From contig CANSSJ010000004.1 of the NCBI GenBank assembly GCA_947649625.1, positions 1 to 61,020 on the forward strand: 61,020 bases of DNA. The letters run 5' to 3'. The stretch's first letter is position 1, and each line of letters opens with the position of its first letter. The notes under the pieces were generated by a model. That model saw nothing but the letters and a program-made list of their open reading frames with translations, was not told the DNA's origin and did not search any database. This document shows, one piece after another, positions 1 to 6,912 of the stretch. The DNA comes from an uncultured Bacillota bacterium. Its GTDB lineage: Bacteria; Bacillota; Clostridia; Oscillospirales; Oscillospiraceae. The position numbers and the translations under genes were made by a program.

Positions 1-74
1 GCAAGTCCCTGGAGGAGGTCATCAACAAGCTGTCCATGATGGGCCTGTCGTTGGCGAGTGAGGAGAATAACTAA
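1..74 (+). CDS. rpoA: RNA polymerase alpha subunit, C-terminal end (partial)
   Basis: The first 74 bases encode the last 23 residues of RpoA and a TAA stop; the reading frame begins at base 3. The visible tail (KSLEEVINKL, then GLSLAS) matches the last helix of the alpha C-terminal domain, which contacts UP elements and activators. The gene continues to the left of the window. The rpoA-rplQ order is the standard end of the bacterial alpha operon, which supports the call. Confidence 0.85.
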   Translation, partial: KSLEEVINKLSMMGLSLASEENN

Positions 75-197
75 GCGCCGAATCCCCGAGCAGGGGAGCT
101 TGGACCGGAGCGAGGAGGAGAAACCAAGACGCCGAAGGCGGCTGTTTCGAGTCCGAGACGGAGGGAAAGCGACCCGGTCGCGAGGGGACCGAGGCGT
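75..197 (+). ncRNA. Repeated structured RNA element, copy A (rpoA-rplQ gap)
   Basis: This element starts right after the rpoA stop. I can fold it by eye. A closing stem pairs 75-79 with 193-197. A hairpin pairs 84-87 with 93-96 and has loop GAGCA. A stem pairs 99-103 with 124-128 and encloses a 20-nt purine-rich loop containing AGCGAGG. A hairpin pairs 130-133 with 137-140. A hairpin pairs 175-179 with 187-191 and has a GCGA-starting 7-nt loop. The linker at 153-167 (CCGAGACGGAGGGAA) is unpaired. A second copy lies at 54026-54154 with the same loops but different, still pairing, stems. It could be a cis-regulator of ribosomal-protein operons, a processing site, or a dispersed repeat. I do not recognise a named family. 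The rest of the gap up to rplQ (198-300) shows nothing else clear. Confidence 0.6.
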
Positions 198-307
198 GAT
201 AACTAAGGCAAGGTGTATGTAACGTTCCGCCTTTCCTGCGGCTTTTGCCGTCAGAACTGAACGAATTTAGACTGATCCCGCCACGCGGGGTCGAAGGAGT
301 GTTTCTT

Positions 308-652
308 ATGTCTCAGAAGAACCGTAAACTGGGCCGTACCAGCGACCAGCGCCGGGCCATGCTCCGCGCCATGGTCACCTATCTGCTGGAGAACGGCCAG
401 ATCAAGACCACCGTCACCCGCGCCAAGGAAGTGGCTCCCGTGGCCGAGAAGATGATCACCCTGGCCAAGACCAACACCCTGGCCTCCTACCGCCAGGCCC
501 TGTCCTACATCACCAAGGAGGACGTGGCCAATAAGCTGTTCAAGGAGATCGGGCCCAAGTATGCCGACCGCAACGGCGGCTACACCCGTGTGGTCCGCAT
601 TGGCCCCCGCCGCGGCGACGCCGCCGAGATGGCCATTATCCAGCTGGTGTAA
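308..652 (+). CDS. rplQ: 50S ribosomal protein L17
   Basis: The product is 114 residues, the usual length for bacterial L17, a large-subunit protein near the peptide exit tunnel. The start [10 protein letters not shown] and the following block [10 protein letters not shown] are typical L17 sequence. I chose ATG 308 because GAAGGAG lies just upstream; an in-frame ATG-like codon at 245 would add residues unlike L17. It follows rpoA at the end of the alpha operon, but the two are separated by a structured RNA-like element rather than the usual short spacer. Confidence 0.97.
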   Translation: MSQKNRKLGRTSDQRRAMLRAMVTYLLENGQIKTTVTRAKEVAPVAEKMITLAKTNTLASYRQALSYITKEDVANKLFKEIGPKYADRNGGYTRVVRIGPRRGDAAEMAIIQLV

Positions 653-660
653 CAGAAGAA

Positions 661-691
661 AAAATCCCGTTCCAACCGGAACGGGATTTTC
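661..691 (+). terminator. Intrinsic terminator after rplQ
   Basis: An inverted repeat of about 13 bp (AAAATCCCGTTCC and its complement) with a four-base loop ends in TTTT. It sits 8 bases after the rplQ stop and probably ends the alpha operon transcript. Confidence 0.85.
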
Positions 692-717
692 TCATCATAG
701 CTCAGGAGGTGATCCGC

Positions 718-1539
718 ATGAGGATCGTTGACGCGCATCTGCACCTGTTTCCCGCCTCCCCGGACACCGACGCCATGGCCCGGGCCGTGGGGCACGAAAA
801 TTCCACAGATCACCTGCGGAAGGTCTACAAAGAGCTGGGCGTCGTCCACGGGGTGGTGATGGGCAACCGCAGCCTGGACCCCGCCTACCACGACTACCCG
901 GCCGACCTGTTCCACTACTGTATCGGCCTGGACAGCGCCCTGATGGGGCGGGGAGAGAAGCCTGTCCCCGACCTGGCCGAGCGGGTGGAGGAGAATCTCA
1001 GGCGGGAGAACTGCTGCGGGGTGAAGCTGTACCCCGGTTACAACCGGCTGTGGCTGTCCGACCCGGTGTATGAGCCGGTGTATGAGCTGGCCGCCCGGTA
1101 CGACAAGCCGGTGGCCGTCCACATGGGTCTCACCGCCTTCCCCCGGGCCCACCTGAAATACGCCCACCCCCTCACCCTGGACGAGGTGGCCGCCGACCAC
1201 AAGCGGACCCGGTTCGTCATGTGTCACTTTGGCAACCCCTTCCTGGAGAGCGCCGCCGCGGTGGTGGAGAAGAACCCCAACGTGGCCGCCGACCTGTCCG
1301 GCCTACTGGAGGGGCGGGTAGACCTGGACCGCTACTTTCGGGAACAGGCGGGCTACGCCGGACTGCTCACCACCTGGCTCACCGCCATCGGCCGGTGGGA
1401 CGATATCATGTACGGCACCGACTGGCCCATCGTCAATTTGGGGGAATACATCCGATTTGTCCAGCGTCTGGTACCGGAGCGGCATTGGGAAAAGGTATTT
1501 TTTCACAATGCAGATCGAATTTATGGATTGGGACTGTAA
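718..1539 (+). CDS. Amidohydrolase family protein (TIM-barrel metal hydrolase)
   Basis: This 273-residue protein looks like an amidohydrolase-2 (PF04909) enzyme. The family uses one metal ion in a TIM barrel to hydrolyse or decarboxylate small substrates. The N-terminal DAHLHLF carries the metal-binding HxH. Later candidate ligands are the His in AVHMG (about residue 136), the His in MCHFGNPF (about 170), and the Asp in GTDWPI (about 240). AGGAGG at 704-709 overlaps a possible GTG at 709 and is well spaced for ATG 718, so I chose ATG. The substrate cannot be told from sequence. Terminators on both sides suggest a single-gene unit. Confidence 0.8.
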   Translation: MRIVDAHLHLFPASPDTDAMARAVGHENSTDHLRKVYKELGVVHGVVMGNRSLDPAYHDYPADLFHYCIGLDSALMGRGEKPVPDLAERVEENLRRENCCGVKLYPGYNRLWLSDPVYEPVYELAARYDKPVAVHMGLTAFPRAHLKYAHPLTLDEVAADHKRTRFVMCHFGNPFLESAAAVVEKNPNVAADLSGLLEGRVDLDRYFREQAGYAGLLTTWLTAIGRWDDIMYGTDWPIVNLGEYIRFVQRLVPERHWEKVFFHNADRIYGLGL

Positions 1540-1547
1540 GGTCAAAA

Positions 1548-1582
1548 CGGAGCCCCGGAGAAGGAAATTCTCCGGGGCTCCG
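1548..1582 (+). terminator. Intrinsic terminator after the amidohydrolase gene
   Basis: A 15-bp perfect inverted repeat (CGGAGCCCCGGAGAA) with a 5-nt loop lies 8 bases after the stop. The T-run is poor (ATGCGTTTT follows), but the hairpin is very strong. Confidence 0.7.
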
Positions 1583-1833
1583 ATGCGTTTTGATTGGCGG
1601 CCGGGAGGAGGCCCGGCCGCCGGTGCGGAGACAAATATGCACAGGCGGTCTTTCGACCAAGGACAGCATATCACAGCATCCAGGTATTGGCAAGAGGGAA
1701 ATTGTATTATTTTGGGGAAAATTCCGAATAAAACTGGGTTTATGTTAAAAAAAGAACATAAATTATAACATCTGTTTTAGCATAGCCGCGGTGCCGAGAT
1801 TATTGTAGAATTTAGTTGAATTGAGGTGGTACT
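1583..1833. other. Non-coding gap with a second hairpin and an AT-rich promoter region
   Basis: I see no gene here. A GC-rich hairpin (GGCGGCCGG with CCCGGCCGCC) lies near 1599-1624. The last 120 bases are AT-rich and probably hold the promoter of the next gene; an extended -10-like TTGTAGAAT lies near 1803-1811. Confidence 0.4.
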
Positions 1834-2058
1834 GTGGCAAGAGACGCGCTGATTGTTACAATAAAGCACCCCAGGGGAGAGGACGGATATCGAACGTTTT
1901 CCGTCCGACTGAGGGAATCAATAGTCAGCCAGATGGATGATATATCCAGAGAGACGGGACGGAGCCGGAACGAATTGATCGGCCTGTTTCTGGCGTATGC
2001 CCTGGAACATTACACACTGGAGGGAGGTGACGGCAGTGCGCAGCCCAAACGAGCCTGA
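1834..2058 (+). CDS. Ribbon-helix-helix (CopG/Arc-type) small DNA-binding protein
   Basis: The protein has 74 residues. A strand-like segment ([10 protein letters not shown]) is followed by two helices with the turn GRSRNELIG, the ribbon-helix-helix pattern. These proteins bind DNA as dimers and often control their own operon or act as antitoxins. The start is GTG at 1834 with GAGGTGG upstream. It overlaps the next gene by 23 bases, so the two are surely cotranscribed. The same kind of RHH gene plus a small partner is common in gut Clostridia; whether it forms a toxin-antitoxin pair is not shown. Confidence 0.7.
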   Translation: MARDALIVTIKHPRGEDGYRTFSVRLRESIVSQMDDISRETGRSRNELIGLFLAYALEHYTLEGGDGSAQPKRA

Positions 2059-2305
2059 CACACCCAAGGCGCTTTACCACGCGGTCGTGGGGAAAATGGT
2101 GCTGGAGCACATGGAGCGGGTCCACCCTGCGGTAATCTCCCAGGCGGTGGAAAACCGGGCGGTCCAGACCCTGGAGGCCATCCGCTGTGTTCTGGAGAAT
2201 GACAGGCTGACCGATCCGGAGTGTGTCCAGCGGGTGGAAAATCTCATCCGGCTGTTTTTTCAGGAACTGGATATTAAAATTGACCGCTGCGGCGGGCAGG
2301 AGTGA
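2036..2305 (+). CDS. Small helical protein of unknown function, partner of the RHH gene
   Basis: This 89-residue protein is mostly predicted helix and has no motif I recognise. I chose the GTG at 2036 because AGGGAGGTGA at 2021-2030 is well placed. An ATG at 1997 would lie deep inside the upstream gene. The overlap with the RHH gene implies translational coupling, so the two products may work together. A role as a toxin, co-repressor or structural partner would be a guess. Confidence 0.6.
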   Translation: MRSPNEPDTPKALYHAVVGKMVLEHMERVHPAVISQAVENRAVQTLEAIRCVLENDRLTDPECVQRVENLIRLFFQELDIKIDRCGGQE

Positions 2306-2309
2306 ATGA

Positions 2310-2349
2310 AAAAAGACGGCGTTTTACAAAAAAACGCTGTCTTTTTTTT
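2310..2349 (+). terminator. Intrinsic terminator after the RHH pair
   Basis: AAAAGACGGCGTTTT pairs with AACGCTGTCTTTT (one wobble) and is followed by eight T residues. It closes the two-gene unit 5 bases after the stop. Confidence 0.85.
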
Positions 2350-2406
2350 CGGTTGTATGGTATGATTGTCAGCGTATATTTTGAGCATCAAAAAAGGAGT
2401 ACGACC

Positions 2407-4002
2407 ATGATCACAGTCACCGACCTGAGCCTGAACTACAGCGGCACTCCGCTGTTCTCCCACGTGGATTTGCAGTTCCTCCGGGGCAACTGCTATGGCA
2501 TCATCGGCGCCAACGGCGCCGGCAAGTCCACCTTTTTGAAAATCCTGTCCGGCGAACTGGACTCCACCTCCGGTCAGGTGTCCATCCTGCCCAACGTCCG
2601 CATGTCGGTTTTGAAGCAGAACCAGAACGCTTACGACGCCTACAACGTGATGGACACCGTCATCATGGGCAACCAGCGGCTGTACGACATCGGCAAGGAG
2701 AAGGAGGCCCTCTACGCCAAGGAGGAGATGACCGACGAGGATGGGCTCTTAGCCTGTCAGCTGGAGGAGGAGTACGCCGAGCTGGGGGGCTGGGAGGCGG
2801 AATCGGACGCCAGCCGCATCCTCCAGGGACTGGGCATCGGCACCGAGTACCATTACAACGACATGGCCACCCTGGACCCCCGCCTGAAGGTGAAGGTCCT
2901 GCTGGCCCAGGCGCTCTTTGGAAACCCTGACCTGCTGATGATGGACGAGCCCACCAACAACCTGGACATCGACGCGGTGAACTGGCTGGAGGACTTCCTC
3001 CTGGACTTCGAGGGCACCGTCATCGTGGTCAGCCACGACCGCCATTTCCTGAACACCGTCTGCACCCACATCGTGGATATCGACTACGGCAAGATCAAGA
3101 TGTACGTGGGCAACTACGACTTCTGGTACGAGTCCTCCCAGCTGGTGCAGCAGCTCATCAAGAGCCAGAACAAGCGCAACGAGGAGAAAATCAAGGAATT
3201 GCAGGACTTCATCTCCCGCTTCTCCGCCAACAAGTCCAAGAGCAAGCAGGCCACCGCCCGGCGCAAGCTGCTGGACAAGCTCACCGTGGAGGAGATGCCC
3301 GCCTCCTCCCGCCGCTACCCCTGGGTGGGCTTCTCCCCCGACCGGGAGGTGGGCAAGGACATCCTCTTTGTCACCGACGTGTCCAAGACCATCGACGGGG
3401 TGAAGGTGCTGGACAAGGTGTCCTTCATCGTGGGCCACGACGAGAAGATCGCCTTTGTGGGGGACAACGAGAACGCCCACACCGCCCTGTTCAAGATCCT
3501 GGCCGGGGAGCTGGAGCCCGACGAGGGCACCGTGAAGTGGGGCCAGACCGCCACCTTCTCCTACTTCCCCAAGGACAACACCCCCTACTTCCAGGAGAAC
3601 GACGACGACCTGGTCCAGTGGCTGCGCCAGTTCTCCCCCGACCCCCAGGAGCAGTACCTCCGGGGCTTTCTGGGCCGGATGCTCTTCTCCGGGGACGAGG
3701 TCCACAAGCCGGTGAAGGTGCTGTCCGGCGGCGAGAAGGTGCGGTGCATGCTGTCCCGGATGATGCTGTCCGGGGCCAACGTCCTCATGCTGGACCAGCC
3801 CACCAACCACCTGGACCTGGAGTCCATCGCCGCCCTGAACAAGGGGCTGGAGGCCGTCAAGTGCAACGTGCTGGTGGCCTCCCACGACCACCAGCTCATC
3901 CAGACGGTGTGCAACCGGGTCTTCGACTTCACCGCCGGGGGCAGGCTCATCGACCGGAAGATGACCTATGACGAGTACCTGGAGAGCCAGAAGGTCCAGT
4001 AG
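2407..4002 (+). CDS. ABC-F family ATPase (YkpA/YbiT-like)
   Basis: This soluble protein of 531 residues has two ABC ATPase domains and no membrane segments. That is the ABC-F layout; these proteins act on ribosomes, as translation factors or antibiotic-protection proteins. The first domain has Walker A (GANGAGKST) and Walker B (LLMMDEPTNNLD), but its signature is LDPRL instead of LSGGQ. The second domain has a normal LSGGEKVR signature and LMLDQPTNHLD, but its Walker A is degenerate (GDNENAHTAL). ATG 2407 follows GGAGT; upstream in-frame codons overlap the previous terminator. The two domains thus keep complementary halves of the ATP sites, so one composite site looks intact and the other defective. 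Confidence 0.88.
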   Translation: MITVTDLSLNYSGTPLFSHVDLQFLRGNCYGIIGANGAGKSTFLKILSGELDSTSGQVSILPNVRMSVLKQNQNAYDAYNVMDTVIMGNQRLYDIGKEKEALYAKEEMTDEDGLLACQLEEEYAELGGWEAESDASRILQGLGIGTEYHYNDMATLDPRLKVKVLLAQALFGNPDLLMMDEPTNNLDIDAVNWLEDFLLDFEGTVIVVSHDRHFLNTVCTHIVDIDYGKIKMYVGNYDFWYESSQLVQQLIKSQNKRNEEKIKELQDFISRFSANKSKSKQATARRKLLDKLTVEEMPASSRRYPWVGFSPDREVGKDILFVTDVSKTIDGVKVLDKVSFIVGHDEKIAFVGDNENAHTALFKILAGELEPDEGTVKWGQTATFSYFPKDNTPYFQENDDDLVQWLRQFSPDPQEQYLRGFLGRMLFSGDEVHKPVKVLSGGEKVRCMLSRMMLSGANVLMLDQPTNHLDLESIAALNKGLEAVKCNVLVASHDHQLIQTVCNRVFDFTAGGRLIDRKMTYDEYLESQKVQ

Positions 4003-4005
4003 CTC

Positions 4006-4034
4006 TTTACTTTTCCGGGCCGCTCCTGTATAAT
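4006..4034 (+). promoter_or_regulatory. Promoter of prfB
   Basis: TTTACT and TATAAT are separated by 17 bp, directly upstream of prfB and a few bases after the ABC-F stop, so prfB is probably transcribed on its own. Confidence 0.65.
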
Positions 4035-4072
4035 AAAATGAATCAATATCAGTGAGAAAGTGTGGGAAGCAC

Positions 4073-5194
4073 ATGCTCCAATTTGACGAATACAAGGTAA
4101 AGCTGAACAACCTGGCCCCCGCTTTGAAGGAGCTGGCCCAGGCCCTGGACCTGGAGGGGGCGGAGCGGGAGCTGGACATGCTCCAGGCCGAGTCCGCCGC
4201 CGACGGCTTCTGGGACAACCTGGCCAAGGCCCAGAAGGTGCAGCAGCGCATTAAGAACCTCCAGGACAAGGTGGACAGCCAGAACCGGCGGCAGGGCCAG
4301 TGGGACGACCTGATGGCCCTGTGCGAGATGGGCAACGAGTTTGAGGACGAGTCCCTCATCCCCGAGCTGGAGGAGGGCTTCGCGACTCTGGAGCGGAACA
4401 TGGAGACCGCCCGGCTGGAGACCCTGCTCACCGGGGAGTACGACCGCTCCAACGTGATCCTTACCATCCACCCCGGGGCGGGCGGCACCGAGGCCCAGGA
4501 CTGGGCCCAGATGCTCTACCGGATGTACACCCGCTGGACCGAGCGCCACGGCTTCACCTACCAGATCATGGACTACCAGGAGGGGGACGAGGCGGGCATC
4601 AAGTCGGCCACCATCATGATCGAGGGGGAGAACGCCTACGGCTACCTCCGGGGGGAGCACGGCGTCCACCGGCTGGTGCGGGTGTCCCCCTTCGACGCCA
4701 ACGCCCGGCGGCAGACCTCCTTCGCCTCGGTTGAGGTCATGCCCGACCTGCCCGAGGATGTGGAGGTGGAGATCCGCCCCGAGGACATCGAGATGCAGGT
4801 CTACCGGGCCAGCGGCGCCGGCGGCCAGCACGTGAACAAGACCTCCTCCGCCGTCCGGCTCATCCACAAGCCCACCGGGGTCGTTGTGGCCAGCCAGCAG
4901 GAGCGCTCCCAGTTCCAGAACAAGGACAACTGCATGAAGATGCTCCGGGCCAAGCTGGTGGAGCTGCAAATGCAGGAGAAGGCGGAGAAGATCTCCGATT
5001 TGAAGGGGGTCCAGCTCAAGATCGAGTGGGGCAGCCAGATCAGGTCTTACGTCTTCATGCCCTACCAGATGGTGAAGGACAACCGCACCGCTTTCGAGAC
5101 CAGCAACATCAACGGCGTGATGGACGGCGACCTGGACGGCTTTGTTAACGCTTACCTCACCGCCGAGGCCACCGGAAATTGGGCGACGAAATAA
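4073..5194 (+). CDS. prfB: Peptide chain release factor 2
   Basis: RF2 recognises UGA and UAA stop codons and triggers peptide release. This 373-residue protein has the RF2-specific SPF tripeptide (RVSPFDAN) and the catalytic GGQ (SGAGGQHVNK). I start at ATG 4073, giving MLQFDEYKVKL, which aligns with usual RF2 starts; a GTG at 4052 would add seven residues. The gene reads in one frame from the start, so the +1 programmed frameshift at an early UGA, which autoregulates prfB in many bacteria, is absent. Confidence 0.96.
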   Translation: MLQFDEYKVKLNNLAPALKELAQALDLEGAERELDMLQAESAADGFWDNLAKAQKVQQRIKNLQDKVDSQNRRQGQWDDLMALCEMGNEFEDESLIPELEEGFATLERNMETARLETLLTGEYDRSNVILTIHPGAGGTEAQDWAQMLYRMYTRWTERHGFTYQIMDYQEGDEAGIKSATIMIEGENAYGYLRGEHGVHRLVRVSPFDANARRQTSFASVEVMPDLPEDVEVEIRPEDIEMQVYRASGAGGQHVNKTSSAVRLIHKPTGVVVASQQERSQFQNKDNCMKMLRAKLVELQMQEKAEKISDLKGVQLKIEWGSQIRSYVFMPYQMVKDNRTAFETSNINGVMDGDLDGFVNAYLTAEATGNWATK

Positions 5195-5232
5195 CAGATC
5201 AATGCCCCGCTAAAACAAAGTAGCTTGGAGTG

Positions 5233-5261
5233 TTGACAATTTGAACGTATTCAGCTATAAT
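5233..5261 (+). promoter_or_regulatory. Promoter of the candidate antitoxin RNA
   Basis: Perfect TTGACA and TATAAT boxes are separated by 17 bp. This is among the strongest-looking promoters in the window, as expected for an antitoxin RNA made in excess. Transcription would start near 5268. Confidence 0.8.
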
Positions 5262-5267
5262 AAATCA

Positions 5268-5358
5268 TAGAAAGGGCGCTGCCGGTAAGCGGTTGGCCCC
5301 CCGTTAGTTACAAGAAGTAACCGTGGCTTGGGGAAGCGATGCGGTTACTTCTTTTTGT
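5268..5358 (+). ncRNA. Candidate antisense antitoxin RNA of a type I toxin-antitoxin locus
   Basis: The transcript predicted from the promoter at 5233-5261 is about 90 nt. It ends in an 11-bp terminator hairpin (5312-5322 with 5343-5353) followed by a T-run. Its 3' end overlaps the 3' end of the small toxin gene on the other strand, and the full RNA would be complementary to the 3' part of a longer toxin mRNA. 3'-overlapping antisense RNAs of this kind control small toxins such as TxpA and BsrG in Bacillus. That it acts as an antitoxin is inferred from the layout. Confidence 0.6.
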
Positions 5359-5434
5359 TATTGGCCGCAATAAAGAGACCGATAATGCCAATGATAACCA
5401 GGCTGTATGTAAACATATCAGAGTAAGTCACCAT
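5345..5434 (-). CDS. Small hydrophobic peptide, putative holin-like type I toxin
   Basis: The peptide has 29 residues. It begins MVTYSDMF, has a hydrophobic middle rich in I, L and G, and ends NNKKK. This matches the putative holin-like toxin (Hol_Tox) pattern of Firmicutes: one short membrane helix and a lysine tail. The ATG at 5434 has AAAGGGGG upstream. Its promoter is on the minus strand at 5544-5572, and a convergent RNA overlaps its 3' end. The expected action is membrane damage when the antisense RNA is lost. It is unusually short and easily missed by gene callers. Confidence 0.65.
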   Translation of the reverse strand: MVTYSDMFTYSLVIIGIIGLFIAANNKKK

Positions 5435-5543
5435 AGGGCAGGCCCCCTTTCGTCAGATCAGGGGGCAAGAAGCTGCCCCCTGTCAAGGAGGCCAACCGCA
5501 TACCGTTACGAGCAGCGCTGAAAGATAATTCTTTCCTGTGTCC

Positions 5544-5572
5544 AGCATATCATACCAGTCGACGAAATGCAA
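5544..5572 (-). promoter_or_regulatory. Promoter of the small toxin gene
   Basis: On the minus strand, TTGCAT and TATGCT are separated by 17 bp. The promoter lies about 110 bases before the toxin start, leaving a long 5' leader that contains a hairpin (AGGGGGCAGC and GCTGCCCCCT), as in other type I toxin mRNAs. Confidence 0.55.
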
Positions 5573-5620
5573 TAAAAACTGATTTAAGCGCACAGGCGGC
5601 TTTCTTTTTTTAAAATCCTC

Positions 5621-5649
5621 TTGACTTTTTGCCCGAGCAACACTATAAT
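5621..5649 (+). promoter_or_regulatory. Promoter of the RHH gene at 5685
   Basis: TTGACT and TATAAT are separated by 17 bp, 36 bases before the gene. Confidence 0.75.
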
Positions 5650-5684
5650 TAACTTAATGCAGGAGCAAAAAGTGAGGTGAGCAA

Positions 5685-5861
5685 ATGTCTCCTCGTACAG
5701 GCCGGCCCCGCAAGGAAATTACCAAGAGCGTAAATCTCGGACTGCGTTTGACTGAGGAAACAGCAGAGAAGCTGCAGCACTGTGCGGATATGCTTGGAAT
5801 ATCCCGGACAGAGGTGATTGAAAAGGGAATTGACCTTGTGGAAGAAGGCATAAAAAAATAG
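5685..5861 (+). CDS. Ribbon-helix-helix small DNA-binding protein
   Basis: The product has 58 residues and starts MSPRTGRPRKE. A basic tail is followed by a strand (SVNLGLRLTE) and two helices around GISRTEVIEKGI, the RHH fold pattern. It probably binds DNA as a dimer. GTGAGGTGA upstream supports ATG 5685. It lies next to a type I toxin locus on the other strand, but nothing shows that the two are linked. It may lead a short operon with the next two genes. Confidence 0.65.
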   Translation: MSPRTGRPRKEITKSVNLGLRLTEETAEKLQHCADMLGISRTEVIEKGIDLVEEGIKK

Positions 5862-5969
5862 AGTGCTGGCCGCCGTAGCAAGCAACACCAACACTCTATA
5901 TCAACCAAGCCCGGAGGTCTGGCAAATCTGATTATGCCACACCGCCGGGAAAAAATCAAGGAGGAAACG

Positions 5970-6173
5970 ATGAATATACGAGAAGAATTGATTGATTTGG
6001 ACACAGCAGTCAATCAGGTTTCCAGCGGAATTAACGCGATTGCCGCCATGTCCAGGGGACTGGATCGGGTGGATGATCCCTATGCGGACGGCTTTTATCT
6101 TCTCGCTGACCTTCTGATAGAGGCCGCCCGAAACCTGCGGGAACAGACAGACCGCTGTCTCCAGGCAGTGTGA
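5970..6173 (+). CDS. Small conserved protein of unknown function
   Basis: This 67-residue, mainly helical protein has no motif I can name. A good GGAGG lies 7 bases before ATG 5970. It is 22 bases from the AIM24-family gene downstream and 108 bases from the RHH gene upstream, so the three could share a transcript. Similar short acidic helical proteins are common in gut Clostridia. Confidence 0.55.
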   Translation: MNIREELIDLDTAVNQVSSGINAIAAMSRGLDRVDDPYADGFYLLADLLIEAARNLREQTDRCLQAV

Positions 6174-6195
6174 CAGGTAAAAGGAGCGGATACAT

Positions 6196-6873
6196 ATGCA
6201 GTACAAAATTCAAGGCGAGCCCACCCCTGTAGTCATCTGTGACCTGAACGCCAACGAGACCATGATTACCGAGAAGGGCTCCATGGTGTGGATGTCCCCC
6301 AACATGAAGATGGAGACCTCCGCCGGCGGCCTCGGCAAGGCCTTCGGCCGGATGTTCTCCGGGGAATCCATGTTCCAGAACTTCTACACTGCCCAGGGCG
6401 GGCCGGGGATGATCGCCTTTGCCTCCAGCTTCCCCGGGGCCATCCTGCCTGTGGAAATCACCCCCGACAAGCCCATTGTGGCCCAGAAGTCCGCTTTCCT
6501 GGCCTCGGAGCAGGGGGTGGAGCTGTCGGTCTTCTTCCAGAAAAAGATAGGCGCCGGCTTCTTCGGCGGCGAGGGCTTCATCATGCAGAAGCTGTCCGGC
6601 CGGGGTATGGCCTTTTTAGAGATTGACGGCTACGGCGTGGAGTACACCCTGGGCGCCGGAGAGCAGATGATCGTGGATACCGGAAATCTGGCCATGATGG
6701 ACGCCACCTGCTCCATCGACATCCAGAGCGTCAAGGGGGTCAAAAATGTTCTCTTCGGCGGCGAGGGCCTGTTCAACACCGTGGTCACCGGTCCGGGCCG
6801 TATCCTTCTCCAGACCATGCCGATCAGCGCTTTTGCCGGGGCCATCTCCTCCGTACTGCCCTCTAAAGGTTAA
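6196..6873 (+). CDS. AIM24 / TIGR00266 family protein
   Basis: The protein has 225 residues, all beta-rich and glycine-rich, in the TIGR00266/AIM24 pattern. Examples are runs such as GGEGFIMQKLSGRGM, followed by GDGY-like and VDTGNL segments in the second half. The family is widespread but its role in bacteria is unclear; the mitochondrial relative AIM24 affects inner-membrane organisation. AAAGGAG precedes the ATG. There is no signal peptide or membrane helix, so it is probably cytoplasmic. Confidence 0.8.
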   Translation: MQYKIQGEPTPVVICDLNANETMITEKGSMVWMSPNMKMETSAGGLGKAFGRMFSGESMFQNFYTAQGGPGMIAFASSFPGAILPVEITPDKPIVAQKSAFLASEQGVELSVFFQKKIGAGFFGGEGFIMQKLSGRGMAFLEIDGYGVEYTLGAGEQMIVDTGNLAMMDATCSIDIQSVKGVKNVLFGGEGLFNTVVTGPGRILLQTMPISAFAGAISSVLPSKG

Positions 6874-6880
6874 AATTTCA

Positions 6881-6905
6881 GCCCGCCGTCTCAAAGACGG
6901 CGGGC
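6881..6905. terminator. Bidirectional terminator between convergent genes
   Basis: GCCCGCCGTC and its perfect complement are separated by 5 nt. It lies between the AIM24-family gene and lepA, which converge, and can end both transcripts. Confidence 0.75.
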
Positions 6906-6912
6906 TAATCGT

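Noticed and set aside
4038-4055. Five-codon frame ending in TGA before prfB, as a possible frameshift leader
   Set aside because: It is too short and has no CTT-TGA slip site; prfB has its own complete frame.
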